DNA of 64,000 nt, from contig CAVTTB010000009.1 of NCBI GenBank assembly GCA_963737555.1, positions 434,001 to 498,000 on the forward strand, read 5' to 3'. This DNA is from JAHJQQ01 sp963737555 (GTDB lineage Bacteria > Pseudomonadota > Gammaproteobacteria > Thiohalobacterales > Thiohalobacteraceae). Positions 1 to 10,388 of this stretch are shown here, piece by piece (positions within the stretch are counted from its first letter, which is position 1; every line of letters begins with the position of its first letter). The notes beneath the pieces are model-generated. The model worked only from the letters and a program-made list of their open reading frames with translations. It did not search any database and had not been told where the DNA came from. Both the position numbers and the translations under genes were made by a program.

Positions 1-2
1 GT

Positions 3-164
3 ATATCGAAAGGCTTTTGCTTTGTTGAGATGCCGCGTGCGGGAGAGGCCAAGGCAGCCATCAAATCGCTGAACGCAAAGCCTGTTGGGGGTAAAAACAT
101 TCGCGTAAAAAATGCGGAGAATAAGGGGGCTGGTGTCTCTGAAGGTAAAGATCTTAGTGATTGA
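3..164 (+). CDS. RNA-recognition-motif (RRM) protein, 3' end only
   Basis: The frame is open from the left edge of the window and stops at TGA 162-164, leaving 53 residues. It starts inside an RNP1-like octamer (KGFCFVEM) and continues with the second helix and last strand of an RRM (AAIKSLNAKPVGGKNIRVKNA), then a short polar tail. Bacterial single-RRM proteins are small single-stranded RNA binders, often cold- or stress-induced. The fragment shows only the second half of the domain, so target and total length cannot be judged. The next gene starts 46 nt downstream on the same strand, so co-transcription is possible. The family call is good; the specific role is unknown. Confidence 0.75.
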   Translation: MSKGFCFVEMPRAGEAKAAIKSLNAKPVGGKNIRVKNAENKGAGVSEGKDLSD

Positions 165-209
165 TTCGATGGTGTGTGCGCTGAATTATTGATTGTAAGG
201 GTAAGTCAA

Positions 210-749
210 ATGGCAAATTCGTTTGGTGATCAGTTTCTCAAGGCCGGTCTGGTAAACAAGACCCAGCTCAGCAAAGCGGAGAAGACGAAGGGCAAGCAGC
301 AGAAACAGAAAAACAAGCAAAAAATCGAAGTGATCGATGAGGCTGCGGTGGCTGCCCGGCAGGCAGTGGCTGAGAAGGTGGCGCGCGATCGCGAGCTGAA
401 TCGTCAGCATAAGTTGGATGCTGAGAGTAAGGCCATCCACGCGCAGATTCGTCAATTGGTCGAGTTGAATCGCTTGTCGTGTGAGGGTGGCGAGGCGGGT
501 TATAACTTCCAGGACGGTACGGCGATCAAGAAAATTTATGTGACTGAGGATGTTCATGCAAAGTTGGGGCGTGGCCAGCTTGCTATCGTCAGGTTTGACG
601 AGGGTTATGCGGTAATTCCGTCGGTCGTGGCAGATAAGATCAGGTTGCGCGATGCATCCTGTATTGTCAGTAATGCCGTGGATAAACCGGAGAGCGATGG
701 GGATGATCCCTACGCGGATTATAAAGTCCCCGATGATTTGATGTGGTAG
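210..749 (+). CDS. DUF2058 family protein (YaiL-like, nucleoid/RNA-associated)
   Basis: The protein has 179 residues. The start at 210 is chosen because the conserved family opening MANSFGDQFLKAGLV begins there and a purine-rich TAAGGG lies just upstream; an in-frame start at 174 would add 12 unconserved residues. Residues about 10-35 are a Lys/Gln-rich helix (KGKQQKQKNKQK), followed by a charged helical middle and a compact C-terminal half with the conserved YNFQDG and IYV segments. DUF2058 members are described as nucleoprotein or polynucleotide-associated proteins, but no biochemical role is established. It lies 46 nt behind the RRM gene and is followed by a strong terminator at 824-861, so the two may form the end of one transcript. 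Confidence 0.85.
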   Translation: MANSFGDQFLKAGLVNKTQLSKAEKTKGKQQKQKNKQKIEVIDEAAVAARQAVAEKVARDRELNRQHKLDAESKAIHAQIRQLVELNRLSCEGGEAGYNFQDGTAIKKIYVTEDVHAKLGRGQLAIVRFDEGYAVIPSVVADKIRLRDASCIVSNAVDKPESDGDDPYADYKVPDDLMW

Positions 750-823
750 CACGTGCGTTGACACGGAGTATGTCACGCATGTGTGCGGATCAAGCGCGCA
801 AAAATCGTTGCTCTTGAGGGCAT

Positions 824-861
824 AAAAAAGCGGCCGCAGATGTTGTCTGCGGCCGCTTTTT
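824..861. terminator. Bidirectional rho-independent terminator
   Basis: A perfect GC-rich hairpin (AGCGGCCGCAGA / TCTGCGGCCGCT, loop TGTTG) is flanked by A-rich sequence on the left and a T-run on the right, so it can end transcripts from both sides. It sits between the convergent DUF2058 gene (stop 749) and the minus-strand beta-propeller gene (stop 899). Confidence 0.9.
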
Positions 862-898
862 ATTGGGCGGGGAAAATCCTACCCTAGGTTATGAACCT

Positions 899-2251
899 CT
901 ACCAAGTAGTATCGGCTTGGGCGACCTGCATCCAGTCGGCGATGCCACGAACATGGATCAGATTCTTGTCCAGGTCTTCCGCTTTGTAGCCGACGTTGCG
1001 TTGTTCCCAGACCATGTCGCCGGAGGCGATGTCGAAGAGCTTGATGACGCCGCCCATGCAGGCCACGGCGACGCGGCGGCTATCGGGCGAGATGTCGGTG
1101 ACGCAGCGCTTGCCTTCGGTGCGTGAGTCGGTGATGGCCAGTTCGCGCTCGTTGCCGGTTTTGGTGTCGACCACGACGACGCGATCGGATTTTCCGTAGG
1201 AGCGTGGCAGACCGTCATCACCGAACACGACCAGGGATTTTTTCGGCTTGACCAGTACGAAGTAGCTCAGGTCAGGGGCGACTTTCATGCTGGCAGTACG
1301 GCCTTTGTTGATGACCGAATCCGGCTTCCAGGCAAAGGCGGTTTCCTTGCCGCTGTCGATATCGTAGACATAATGCAGCGACACCAGCTTGTTGCCCTTG
1401 TCGTTGAAGTACAGCGAACTGAACTGACGCGGCAGTTGGAACACGGCGTCTTTGTATTTCTCGATTTCGTGCTGGGCACCGGTATTGGTGTCGACGACAG
1501 CGAAGCGATCACGGCCGACGAAGGCTACACGTTCGCCGTTATCAGCGACGCCAGCGGCATAGACTCCGGAATCAACCTTGGGGAAACTCTTGGTGATCTT
1601 CAGTGTACGTAGATCCATCACATGCAGAGTGGAGTCGTACTGCGCGACCGGGATATTCGGCTCGAATGCCGATTTGCAGGTGTTGACCACCACGGCGGCA
1701 TAACGACCGTTTTCGGAGGCTACTACTGGACCGATATATTCATAAGCGGCATCGGTATCACCGCAGGTGCGGGTAGCGGCGAGTTTATGTTCCAGCGAAA
1801 TACGATCGGTCTGCTTGGAGGCAAGATCCATATACCCGCCGATGAAGTCAGGTAGCTGGACATTGCTGGCATCATCAAGACGACCCAGCGAAGTAGGGAG
1901 CACCACCACCTTGCCGTTCGGGTAAGAGCCGGTCATGACGATGTCTTTGAAACTGTCGATGCCCCAGCGGCGCTTGCCAACAGAGCCATATTCGGCGCCG
2001 AACATGTTGTCGAGATCGCCTTGCTCGCCGAACGCCTTGACCAGCGTGCCGCGTTCCACATCCCAGAGTTTGATGCCGCCGCTGTAGTCGAGCTGCGGGC
2101 TGTTGCCGCCGGAACCACCAGTCACCAGGAATTTACCGTCTTCGGAAAACTGAACCGCATAGATATCGTCATCGGCAGCATGGGCGCTTTGGGCGACGCC
2201 ATACCAGGCGCATGCGAAGGACACGACAAATAGGGTCTTCAGTACATTCAT
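899..2251 (-). CDS. Secreted WD40-like beta-propeller protein
   Basis: The protein has 450 residues. The start at 2251 is preferred over 2287 because it begins a classical Sec signal peptide (MNVLKTLFVVSFACAW.. ending near AQSAHA-AD) and has a purine-rich AAGAGAA upstream. Repeated blade-like segments are visible: VQFSEDGKFLVTGG..IKLWDV, STLHVMDLRTLKITKSF, VAFVGRDRFAVVDTNTG, RVVVVDTKTGNERELA and ISPDSRRVAVACMGGVIKLFDI. These resemble WD40/YVTN propellers. No catalytic residues or other domains are evident. The predicted place is the periplasm. Such propellers usually scaffold protein contacts, but no partner is indicated here because the next gene upstream is 416 nt away. The fold is well supported; the function is unknown. 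Confidence 0.75.
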   Translation of the reverse strand: MNVLKTLFVVSFACAWYGVAQSAHAADDDIYAVQFSEDGKFLVTGGSGGNSPQLDYSGGIKLWDVERGTLVKAFGEQGDLDNMFGAEYGSVGKRRWGIDSFKDIVMTGSYPNGKVVVLPTSLGRLDDASNVQLPDFIGGYMDLASKQTDRISLEHKLAATRTCGDTDAAYEYIGPVVASENGRYAAVVVNTCKSAFEPNIPVAQYDSTLHVMDLRTLKITKSFPKVDSGVYAAGVADNGERVAFVGRDRFAVVDTNTGAQHEIEKYKDAVFQLPRQFSSLYFNDKGNKLVSLHYVYDIDSGKETAFAWKPDSVINKGRTASMKVAPDLSYFVLVKPKKSLVVFGDDGLPRSYGKSDRVVVVDTKTGNERELAITDSRTEGKRCVTDISPDSRRVAVACMGGVIKLFDIASGDMVWEQRNVGYKAEDLDKNLIHVRGIADWMQVAQADTTW

Positions 2252-2667
2252 GGGTGCAGTTCTCTTGGTCCGAAATGTTGGGTTCAATGTCCGGCGCCCT
2301 TATCCTGGACGCGAGAGCCTGCCAAACCCGGTTCCTGCGGATTCCCCGATGAGGAGAATCGATTGGGTTCAGCGCCTAATAATGCGCCAATTCCTTGACA
2401 TGCATCGTCTGATTCAGGTATCGGCGTTTGCGCTGGAAGCTTGAATTATGGGCTTGAACGCACGTGCTAAGCACTGGAAAATAGTATTTATCTATCTGAT
2501 ATATGTAGATAACTAGGATAGGAGCGCGGATGAGTTAGCGATTTTGGTCGTTCGAAATACGGCCTGGATTAGGGAAGAGGGTGGCGTGAGCCGTGCGCTC
2601 GAGGAAGGGGCGTTTTCGGACGCAATATTTTGGCGAATGGGTGCGTTCGCTCAGGACTAGAACGTGT
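2252..2667. other. Gene-free stretch between two minus-strand genes
   Basis: No convincing reading frame is present. A 7-bp inverted repeat, TTATCTA (2488-2494) and TAGATAA (2506-2512), sits about 240 bp upstream of the propeller gene in an AT-rich patch, and could be an operator or part of its promoter region. Nothing else was recognised. Confidence 0.4.
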
Positions 2668-3462
2668 TCAGCTCAGGGTCTGTTGAATAATGCGGCGCAG
2701 GGTATCGACGTCAAAGGGCTTGTCGAAGACAGCGGTCACACCGTTCTGCTCAAACGCGGCGAGACGGCTGCGGTCCGAGGAGGAGGTGACCATCAAAATG
2801 GGTACGCCACCCTGACTGCTTTCGTTGCGGATGTAATCGATCAGTTCGCCGCCGTCCATTTCCGGCATGTAGAAGTCGGTGATGATGAGATCGAAGTATT
2901 CACGGTCGACCAGTTCCCGCGCCTGCAGGCCGTTTTCTGCCTCGTGGATGTGCACGATGCCCATTTTCTCCAGGATCTGGCGCATGAAGCGCCGCGCGGT
3001 GTGCATATCGTCGACCAGCAGGACACGAATCTCGTCGGGTGCATGGTCGCCGAGCTGGACTTGGTTGGGTTCGAGAAAATCCAAGGTGGCGTACAGCGAC
3101 TTCTGTAATTGCTCGAGCGTAAACGGTTTGGGCAGGATGGCGATCACGCCGGCCTGACGTAACGGCTCCAGATAGCGGTAACTGGTCTCACTGGAGACCA
3201 GCATAAAAGGAATATCGGCCAGTTCGGACTCGTCGCGCATCTTCTGTACCAGATCCGTACCCGTCATGCACGGCAGGTGCATCGCACTGATGACTAAATC
3301 GGGTGCGGTCGCGCGCATTTGTTGTAACGCCTCTTCACCACCCGCTACCACCTCGATCTGGCGCACGCCAAGATCCTGCAACCATCCTGTTACGATGCGT
3401 TGCTGGGTGGTCGAGGGTTCGACGATCAACACGAACAACTGGCTGATCTGTATCGACTGCAT
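2668..3462 (-). CDS. Tandem receiver-domain response regulator, first receiver degenerate
   Basis: The protein has 264 residues and two CheY-like receiver domains with no output domain. The second (about 146-264) is complete: acidic pair D151-D152 in VLLVDDMHT, phospho-acceptor D196 in LIITDFYMPEMDG, hydroxyl residue around T226, and lysine K248 in FDKPF. The first (about 8-130) has lost the acceptor: the equivalent segment reads DLVISAMHLP with alanine at position 60, and its acidic pair is E15-P16, although the KPF lysine (K112) remains. The first domain is therefore probably a pseudo-receiver used for dimerisation or binding, while the second takes phosphate. The gene starts 18 nt after the acs stop on the same strand, so it is likely in that transcript. 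The cognate kinase is not in the window. Confidence 0.88.
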   Translation of the reverse strand: MQSIQISQLFVLIVEPSTTQQRIVTGWLQDLGVRQIEVVAGGEEALQQMRATAPDLVISAMHLPCMTGTDLVQKMRDESELADIPFMLVSSETSYRYLEPLRQAGVIAILPKPFTLEQLQKSLYATLDFLEPNQVQLGDHAPDEIRVLLVDDMHTARRFMRQILEKMGIVHIHEAENGLQARELVDREYFDLIITDFYMPEMDGGELIDYIRNESSQGGVPILMVTSSSDRSRLAAFEQNGVTAVFDKPFDVDTLRRIIQQTLS

Positions 3463-3480
3463 GCGTTGCGTCTCCCGCGG

Positions 3481-5419
<1,939 letters not shown>

Positions 5420-5515
5420 AGTGTTGCTCCTCGTGAATTCTCTGACGTTCTTGTGACGCGTTCTGCTTGTAGGTGGGAGATTACCGGAAGCCTGGGGTCG
5501 CGCCAATGTCCGAGG

Positions 5516-6406
5516 TCAAACGTTGACGATGCATTGGCGCAGTAGGGGCAGACGCTGCGGATCCCACGCGACCGCGGCCTGCGCCCAGAGCTCTTCAAGC
5601 GGCAGGTGCTGTGCAGCCGGCGGTAGCGCTTGACCGAGAAACGCCAGTACCGTGCAGGCGAGTGCCTGTGTGTTACGTGTTTCGAGCGGGGGTGCATGAG
5701 TCTGCTTGCTGAGTTTCTCGCCACTGGAAGTCACGGCAACGGGAATGTGCAAGTACCTGGGTGTGGAATAGCCAAGCAGTCGTTGCAGCAGGATTTGCCG
5801 TGGCGTCGAGACTATGAGATCGCTGCCGCGCACCACATGGGTGATTCCTTGTTCAGCATCGTCGATTACGACGGCCAATTGGTAAGCGATCGGACCATCG
5901 GCGCGCGTGATCACAAAATCGCCGACTTCGCGCGCCAGATTCTGTTCGATATGTCCCTGCAGCCGATCTTCAAAATGGATAGGCTGGTCATGGACCCGCA
6001 GCCGCACGGCCCGTGCCGGCTGTCCACTGGTGATGCCGGCGCGACATGTACCTGGATAGATCGGCAGCGCTTGGCCGGGCAGGGCGCTGTCGGCGATCTC
6101 GCGGCGGGAGCAGGCACAGGTGAAGGTATGTCCCAGCACGCGCAGTTGATCGGCGCCATCTCGATAAACATCGAGTCGTCGACTCTGATACAGCACTGGC
6201 CCATCCCAATGCAGCGCGAAGCCTTCCAGTGTGCGCAGAATCGAATCCGCGGCACCGGGCGCCTCGCGGGCTTTGTCCAGATCCTCTATGCGTAGCAGCC
6301 AGCGCCCGCCGTGTTTGCGCGCATCGAGATAACTTGCCACCGCCGTGACCATTGACCCGAAATGCAGGGGGCCGGTGGGTGAGGGGGCGAAACGACCGGT
6401 GTACAT
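5516..6406 (-). CDS. gluQ: Glutamyl-Q tRNA(Asp) synthetase
   Basis: The protein has 296 residues. The start MYTGRFAPSPTG at 6406 is favoured over an in-frame start 15 codons upstream because it opens directly on the conserved Rossmann strand. It shows the class I HIGH-like motif (PSPTGPLHFGS), a zinc site of the family pattern (CACSRREI ... YPGTC) and a KMSKS-like loop (KLSKQT), but lacks the C-terminal anticodon-binding domain of GltX, as expected for this paralogue. GluQ charges glutamate onto the queuosine base at position 34 of tRNA-Asp. It follows dksA with a terminator between, an arrangement known from enterobacteria. A full-length gltX is also present at 55.8 kb, and the queF gene at 14.5 kb belongs to the same queuosine pathway. 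Confidence 0.93.
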   Translation of the reverse strand: MYTGRFAPSPTGPLHFGSMVTAVASYLDARKHGGRWLLRIEDLDKAREAPGAADSILRTLEGFALHWDGPVLYQSRRLDVYRDGADQLRVLGHTFTCACSRREIADSALPGQALPIYPGTCRAGITSGQPARAVRLRVHDQPIHFEDRLQGHIEQNLAREVGDFVITRADGPIAYQLAVVIDDAEQGITHVVRGSDLIVSTPRQILLQRLLGYSTPRYLHIPVAVTSSGEKLSKQTHAPPLETRNTQALACTVLAFLGQALPPAAQHLPLEELWAQAAVAWDPQRLPLLRQCIVNV

Positions 6407-6459
6407 GTGTGCTCCGAAAACGACGTCTTGAATAGACAACTCCGGAGACACACTGTAGC

Positions 6460-6489
6460 AAAAAAAAGAAAACCGGCCAGCGGCCGGTT
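6460..6489 (-). terminator. Terminator between dksA and gluQ
   Basis: On the minus strand an 8-bp stem AACCGGCC / GGCCGGTT with a 3-nt loop is followed by a T-rich tail (A-run 6460-6467 on the plus strand). It lies 31 nt after the dksA stop and 54 nt before the gluQ start. A terminator in this position is documented for dksA-gluQ in Escherichia and Shigella, where it lowers gluQ expression relative to dksA. Confidence 0.9.
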
Positions 6490-6520
6490 CTCAAGACTAC
6501 CTACGCAGCGGTGACTGACA

Positions 6521-7288
6521 TCAACCGCCCATCTGCTTCTCGCGAATTTCATCGAGCGTTTTGCAGTCGATGCACAGCGCGGCGGTCGGACGTGCTTCGA
6601 GACGGCGGATGCCGATCTCCACGCCGCAGGATTCGCAGTAGCCGTATTCATCGCTATCGAGCTTGTTGATGGTTTCGTCGATCTTCTTGATGAGCTTGCG
6701 CTCGCGGTCACGGGCGCGCAGTTCCATGCTGAACTCGGATTCCTGCGTGGCGCGATCATTGGGATCGGGGAAGTTGGCAGCCTCATCCTGCATGTGATGC
6801 ACGGTGCGGTCGACTTCTTCCATCAGCTCGCGTTTCCAGGCCCGCAGGATGCTACGGAAATGCTCCCGCTGGTCATCGTTCATGTAATCTTCGCCAGGGG
6901 CTTCGTGATAAGGCTCGATACCTTCGACGATCGGACCAGACTTTGCGGCGGGTTTTTTCTTGGGTGCAGTCACAGGCTTCTTTGATACCAATTTGGATAC
7001 AGGTTTGGGTACGGGTTTGGCTGCAGGTGCAGTCGGCTTTTTGCTGGTAACCGGTGCTGCAACCGTCTTCTTGGCAACGGGTTTGACAGCGACGGCATTC
7101 GGGGCAGCGGGTTTCTTCTCCGCTACCTTTTTCGTCGCCACGGTCTTCTTCACCGCTGCCTTAGGCGCTGCGGCCGCTTTTTTCGGCACGGCCTTTTTGG
7201 TCGGTGCCTTTTTAGCGGGCGCCTTTTTGGCCGGTGCCGGTTTGGCGACCACTTTCTTCTTGGTCGCGGGTTTCTTGCTCGTAGCCAT
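6521..7288 (-). CDS. dksA: RNA polymerase-binding regulator DksA with long histone-H1-like N-terminal extension
   Basis: The protein has 255 residues versus about 150 in E. coli. Residues about 119-255 are a full DksA: IEPYHEAPGEDYM, the coiled coil with tip residues D-x-x-D-x-A in FPDPNDRAT, and the zinc finger CESC...CIDC within the highly conserved GYCESCGVEIGIRRLEARPTA. Residues 1-118 are almost only Lys, Ala, Pro, Thr and Val, with many KKP, KKA and AKK repeats resembling histone H1 tails. DksA acts with ppGpp in the RNA polymerase secondary channel. The tail could add non-specific nucleic-acid binding, which is inference. The start at 7288 has a GGAG site upstream (minus strand). Codon use in the tail is biased to GCC/AAG-type codons but no frameshift is visible. 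Confidence 0.93.
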   Translation of the reverse strand: MATSKKPATKKKVVAKPAPAKKAPAKKAPTKKAVPKKAAAAPKAAVKKTVATKKVAEKKPAAPNAVAVKPVAKKTVAAPVTSKKPTAPAAKPVPKPVSKLVSKKPVTAPKKKPAAKSGPIVEGIEPYHEAPGEDYMNDDQREHFRSILRAWKRELMEEVDRTVHHMQDEAANFPDPNDRATQESEFSMELRARDRERKLIKKIDETINKLDSDEYGYCESCGVEIGIRRLEARPTAALCIDCKTLDEIREKQMGG

Positions 7289-7528
7289 TCAAATCTCCTA
7301 CAGGGACGACGTATCCGCCGGTCCAAAATGGAGTTGTGGGCCAGGATTCTGTGCCGTTACGGCGCCTGGTCCCCGGAATAAGCGGCTAAGTTTCGGGGTA
7401 GCCGGGTTTCGAGTCAAGCCCGGATATCGGCCTGTGGAAACCCCTGTTGACTGTCGCGTGTATGCTTGCCAGAGCTCGGCTAACCTAGAGCGCCTTTTGC
7501 TACCGATACCATAGGTTGTGAACTTGTT

Positions 7529-8287
7529 ATGACTGAATTGCGCGCATTATTGTTCGATGTGGATGGCACGTTGGCGGAAACCGAGGAAGTCCATCGCGTC
7601 GCCTTCAACACGGCGTTTGCCGAGGCCGGATTGGATTGGGTCTGGTCGGTGGATTTATACCGCGCGCTGCTGGCGGTTACCGGTGGCAAGGAGCGCATCC
7701 GTCATTATCTGGATAAATACCGTCCGGAGTATGTGCGCCCCGCCAATCTCGATGAGCTGATCGTCGCCCTGCATCAGGCCAAGACGCGCATCTACACGGA
7801 AACGGTTGCCGACGGTGGCGTGCCACTGCGTCCGGGTGTTCGGCGTTTGCTGGCGCAGGCGCGTGCCGCGGGTTTACGGATGGGTATCGCGACGACGACG
7901 ACGCCCGAGAATGTCACCGCGCTGCTCAATGCCAGTCTGGCGCCCGAGGGCGAGGGTTGGTTCGAGGTGATCGCCGCCGGCAGTATGGTGCCGAAGAAAA
8001 AACCCGCGCCGGATATTTTTATCTATGCCATGGAGCAGATGCGGCTGAAGCCCGAGGAATGTCTTGCCTTCGAAGATTCGGAGAACGGTCTGATTGCCGC
8101 GCGCGCGGCGGGCCTGAAGACCTTGGTGACGGTCAGTGATTTCACCCAGGGACACGATTTCAGCGGCGCCGCGTTGTTGCTCGATCACCTCGGCGAGCCC
8201 GATGCGCCGTTTCACGTGTTGGCCGGCGATGCCGGTGCTGCGCAGTACGTGGATGTCGATCTGCTCAAACGCCTACATGCGCGCTGA
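7529..8287 (+). CDS. cbbY: CbbY-type HAD phosphatase (xylulose-1,5-bisphosphate phosphatase)
   Basis: The protein has 252 residues. HAD motif I is LLFDVDGTLAETEE with the nucleophile Asp and the acid/base Asp two residues on; motif II is GIATTTT; the lysine of motif III is in MVPKKKPAPDIF; motif IV is FEDSENGLIAA. The cap domain sequence (EVHRVAFNTAFAEAGLDW..) and the TGGKERI segment match CbbY of Rhodobacter closely. Characterised CbbY proteins remove xylulose-1,5-bisphosphate, a misfire product that inhibits RuBisCO. The gene is therefore a pointer to a Calvin-cycle organism, though CbbY-like proteins also occur without RuBisCO. The aminotransferase gene follows after 17 nt, suggesting co-transcription. 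The upstream 240 nt is shared with divergent dksA. Confidence 0.85.
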   Translation: MTELRALLFDVDGTLAETEEVHRVAFNTAFAEAGLDWVWSVDLYRALLAVTGGKERIRHYLDKYRPEYVRPANLDELIVALHQAKTRIYTETVADGGVPLRPGVRRLLAQARAAGLRMGIATTTTPENVTALLNASLAPEGEGWFEVIAAGSMVPKKKPAPDIFIYAMEQMRLKPEECLAFEDSENGLIAARAAGLKTLVTVSDFTQGHDFSGAALLLDHLGEPDAPFHVLAGDAGAAQYVDVDLLKRLHAR

Positions 8288-8304
8288 ACAGTATCATCGT
8301 GGCC

Positions 8305-9487
8305 ATGTCTGACCGGCGCACACCGCCCATCGCGGCGCGCATGGCGGATATCCAGCCGTTTCATGTGATGGCCCTGCTGGCGCGGGCGCGCGAATTGGAG
8401 GCGGCCGGTCGATCCATCGTCCACATGGAAATCGGCGAACCGGATTTCCCGACCGCCGCGCCGATCATCGCCGCCGGACAGGCGGCGTTGGCGGCCGGAT
8501 ATACGCATTACACGCCGGCGGTGGGTTTGCCGGTCTTGCGTGCGGCCATCGCGACACACTACCGCGTGCGCTACGGCGTTGAGATCGATCCGGCGCGCAT
8601 TGTCGTCACGCCGGGTGCCTCGGGCGCTTTGCAACTGGTACTCGCCGCGTTGATCGATCCTGGTCGCGAGGTCTTGATGAGCGACCCCGGTTATCCCTGC
8701 AACCGCACCTTCGTGCGCCTGTTGGAAGGGCGCGCGGTGGGCGTGCCGACCGACGCGGCGCACGGCTATCAGCTCACGGCGGAACTGGCGCGTGATTATT
8801 GGACGGAACGCACGGCGGCGCATGCTGGTCGCTTCACCGGCGAATCCATCCGGCACGCTGTTATCGCAGGAGCAACTTACGGATCTGCATGCGTTGGCGC
8901 GCGAACGTGGCGCGGCGTTGATTGTCGACGAGATCTATCACGGTCTCACCTATGATCTCGAAGCGGACACGGCTTTGGCCATTGCCGATGACATTTTCGT
9001 CATTAACAGTTTTTCCAAGTACTACGGTATGACCGGGTGGCGCTTGGGCTGGCTGGTCGCGCCAACATCGCATATTGGCGCGCTGGATAAGTTGGCGCAG
9101 AACCTGTTTCTCGCCGCGCCCACGCTGGCACAACATGCCGCACTGGCGGCCTTCACGCCCGCGGCGCAGGCGGTCTTCGAGGAGCGGCGGCGGATATTTG
9201 CCGAACGTCGCGATTATCTGTTGCCGGCCTTGCGCGAACTCGGCTTCGAAATCCCGGTTGTGCCGCAGGGCGCGTTTTATCTGTACGCCGGGTGCCAGCG
9301 ATTTACCGACGATAGTTTTGCCTTCTGTCGTGATCTGCTGGAACACGCGGGTGTGGCGATAACGCCGGGCATCGACTTCGGTACGCACCGCGCCAACGCG
9401 CATGTGCGCTTCGCCTATACGACGTCGCTGGAGCAGTTGCAGGAAGGTGTCGCGCGCTTGCGCGGGTATCTCGAAAAATTCCTATAG
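8305..9487 (+). CDS. Class I/II PLP-dependent aminotransferase (frame broken once)
   Basis: The gene runs in one frame from 8305 (GTG at 8299 is an alternative start) to about 8810 and in the next frame from there to 9487; one extra base explains the break. Joined, the product is about 393 residues and has the whole aspartate-aminotransferase fold-type I pattern: IGEPDFPT near the N-terminus, the PGASGAL PLP-binding loop, SPANPSGT with the conserved Asn, LIVDEIYHGL, the PLP lysine in SFSKYYGMTGWR, and the C-terminal substrate-binding arginine in VRFAYTTS. It probably uses an aromatic or acidic amino acid with 2-oxoglutarate, but specificity cannot be read. It directly follows cbbY. The break falls between the first PLP-site residues and SPANPSGT, so an uncorrected protein would be dead. 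Confidence 0.85.
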
Positions 9488-9632
9488 CCACGGAAGACAC
9501 GGAAAGCACGGACCTTATTGATGTATTTTGCGGTCTTCTCGCGGAGTACAGTCCGCATCGGCGTTCATTTCATCACCGCGCTCAGCTCTGACGCGCATTT
9601 ATAGCGTCTGTGCTTTCCGTGTTTTCCGTGGC
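9487..9632. repeat. Inverted-arm iteron repeat, CACGGA type (copy A1)
   Basis: The left arm 9487-9512 consists of three 8-9 nt units ending in CACGGA. The right arm 9611-9632 is its inverted copy with 21 of 22 matching bases. The 98-nt loop is unrelated to the other copies. It fills the space between the convergent aminotransferase and cysZ genes. Confidence 0.85.
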
Positions 9633-9662
9633 AAATCTTTTCCTTCGCGCCAAATGCCGTGA

Positions 9663-10388
9663 TCAACGCAATTCCCGCACCCACAGCGCCGTGGCGCCGG
9701 CGACGGCGGCGGGCATGGCAACGAAATTGACGATCGGGATCAGCATCAATCCCAACACGGCCAGACCGAATCCCAGACTCAACAGGCGCCGCTCGCGCAG
9801 GCGGGGACGTTGATCGCGGAATTTCAGGCCGTGATTGCCGAGCGGGTAATCGGCATATTCCAGCGTGAGCATCCAGGCACTGAACACCGTCCACAGGATC
9901 GGTGCGGCGAGATTGATGCCGGGAATAACGAACAGCAGCAACAGCGGCAGGGAGCGCAGCGCGAAATAGCCGAGCTTCTGCACTTCCGACCACAGGCTCG
10001 GGACGATGTCTTTGATCAGCGCGCGCCAATTGCCGGTCTGTTCCAGCGCTTGACCGGTGAGGTGTTTTTCCACCGCCTCGGCGAGCACGCCGTTGAACGG
10101 TGCGGCGATGAGGTTGGCTATCAGGGTGAAGCTGTAGACCAGCATCAACAGCACGCTGACGGCAAACAACGGCCACAGCAGATATTGCAGCCAATGCAAC
10201 CACTCCGGCAGGAAGCCGAGCAGATAGTCGAGCAGTCGTTCAAAACCACTGACGGCGGCGAACATCAGGCCGGTGAACAGCACTGTATTCACCAACAATG
10301 GCACCAATACAAAGCGTCGCAATCCGGCTACGCGGATCAGTCGCAGACCTTCGGCCAGATAGCCGAAGCCTTTCAGGAAGTCCTGCAT
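9663..10388 (-). CDS. cysZ: CysZ/EI24-family membrane protein (sulfate transport)
   Basis: The protein has 241 residues. It has four long hydrophobic stretches (about 25-50, 65-95, 140-165 and 200-232) with the CysZ-type segments FVLVPLLVN, AAPFNGVLAEAVE, YPLGNHGLKF and ATALWVREL. CysZ is an inner-membrane sulfate channel that supplies cysteine synthesis. Its start overlaps the end of the CHASE-GGDEF-EAL gene by 16 nt on the same strand, so translation may be coupled although no functional link is obvious. The family belongs to the broader EI24 group, so sulfate specificity is inferred from the overall resemblance. No cys genes are in the window. Confidence 0.82.
   Translation of the reverse strand: MQDFLKGFGYLAEGLRLIRVAGLRRFVLVPLLVNTVLFTGLMFAAVSGFERLLDYLLGFLPEWLHWLQYLLWPLFAVSVLLMLVYSFTLIANLIAAPFNGVLAEAVEKHLTGQALEQTGNWRALIKDIVPSLWSEVQKLGYFALRSLPLLLLFVIPGINLAAPILWTVFSAWMLTLEYADYPLGNHGLKFRDQRPRLRERRLLSLGFGLAVLGLMLIPIVNFVAMPAAVAGATALWVRELR

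Noticed and set aside
2395..2430. TTGACA-like promoter on the plus strand
   Set aside because: No plus-strand gene follows; chance match.
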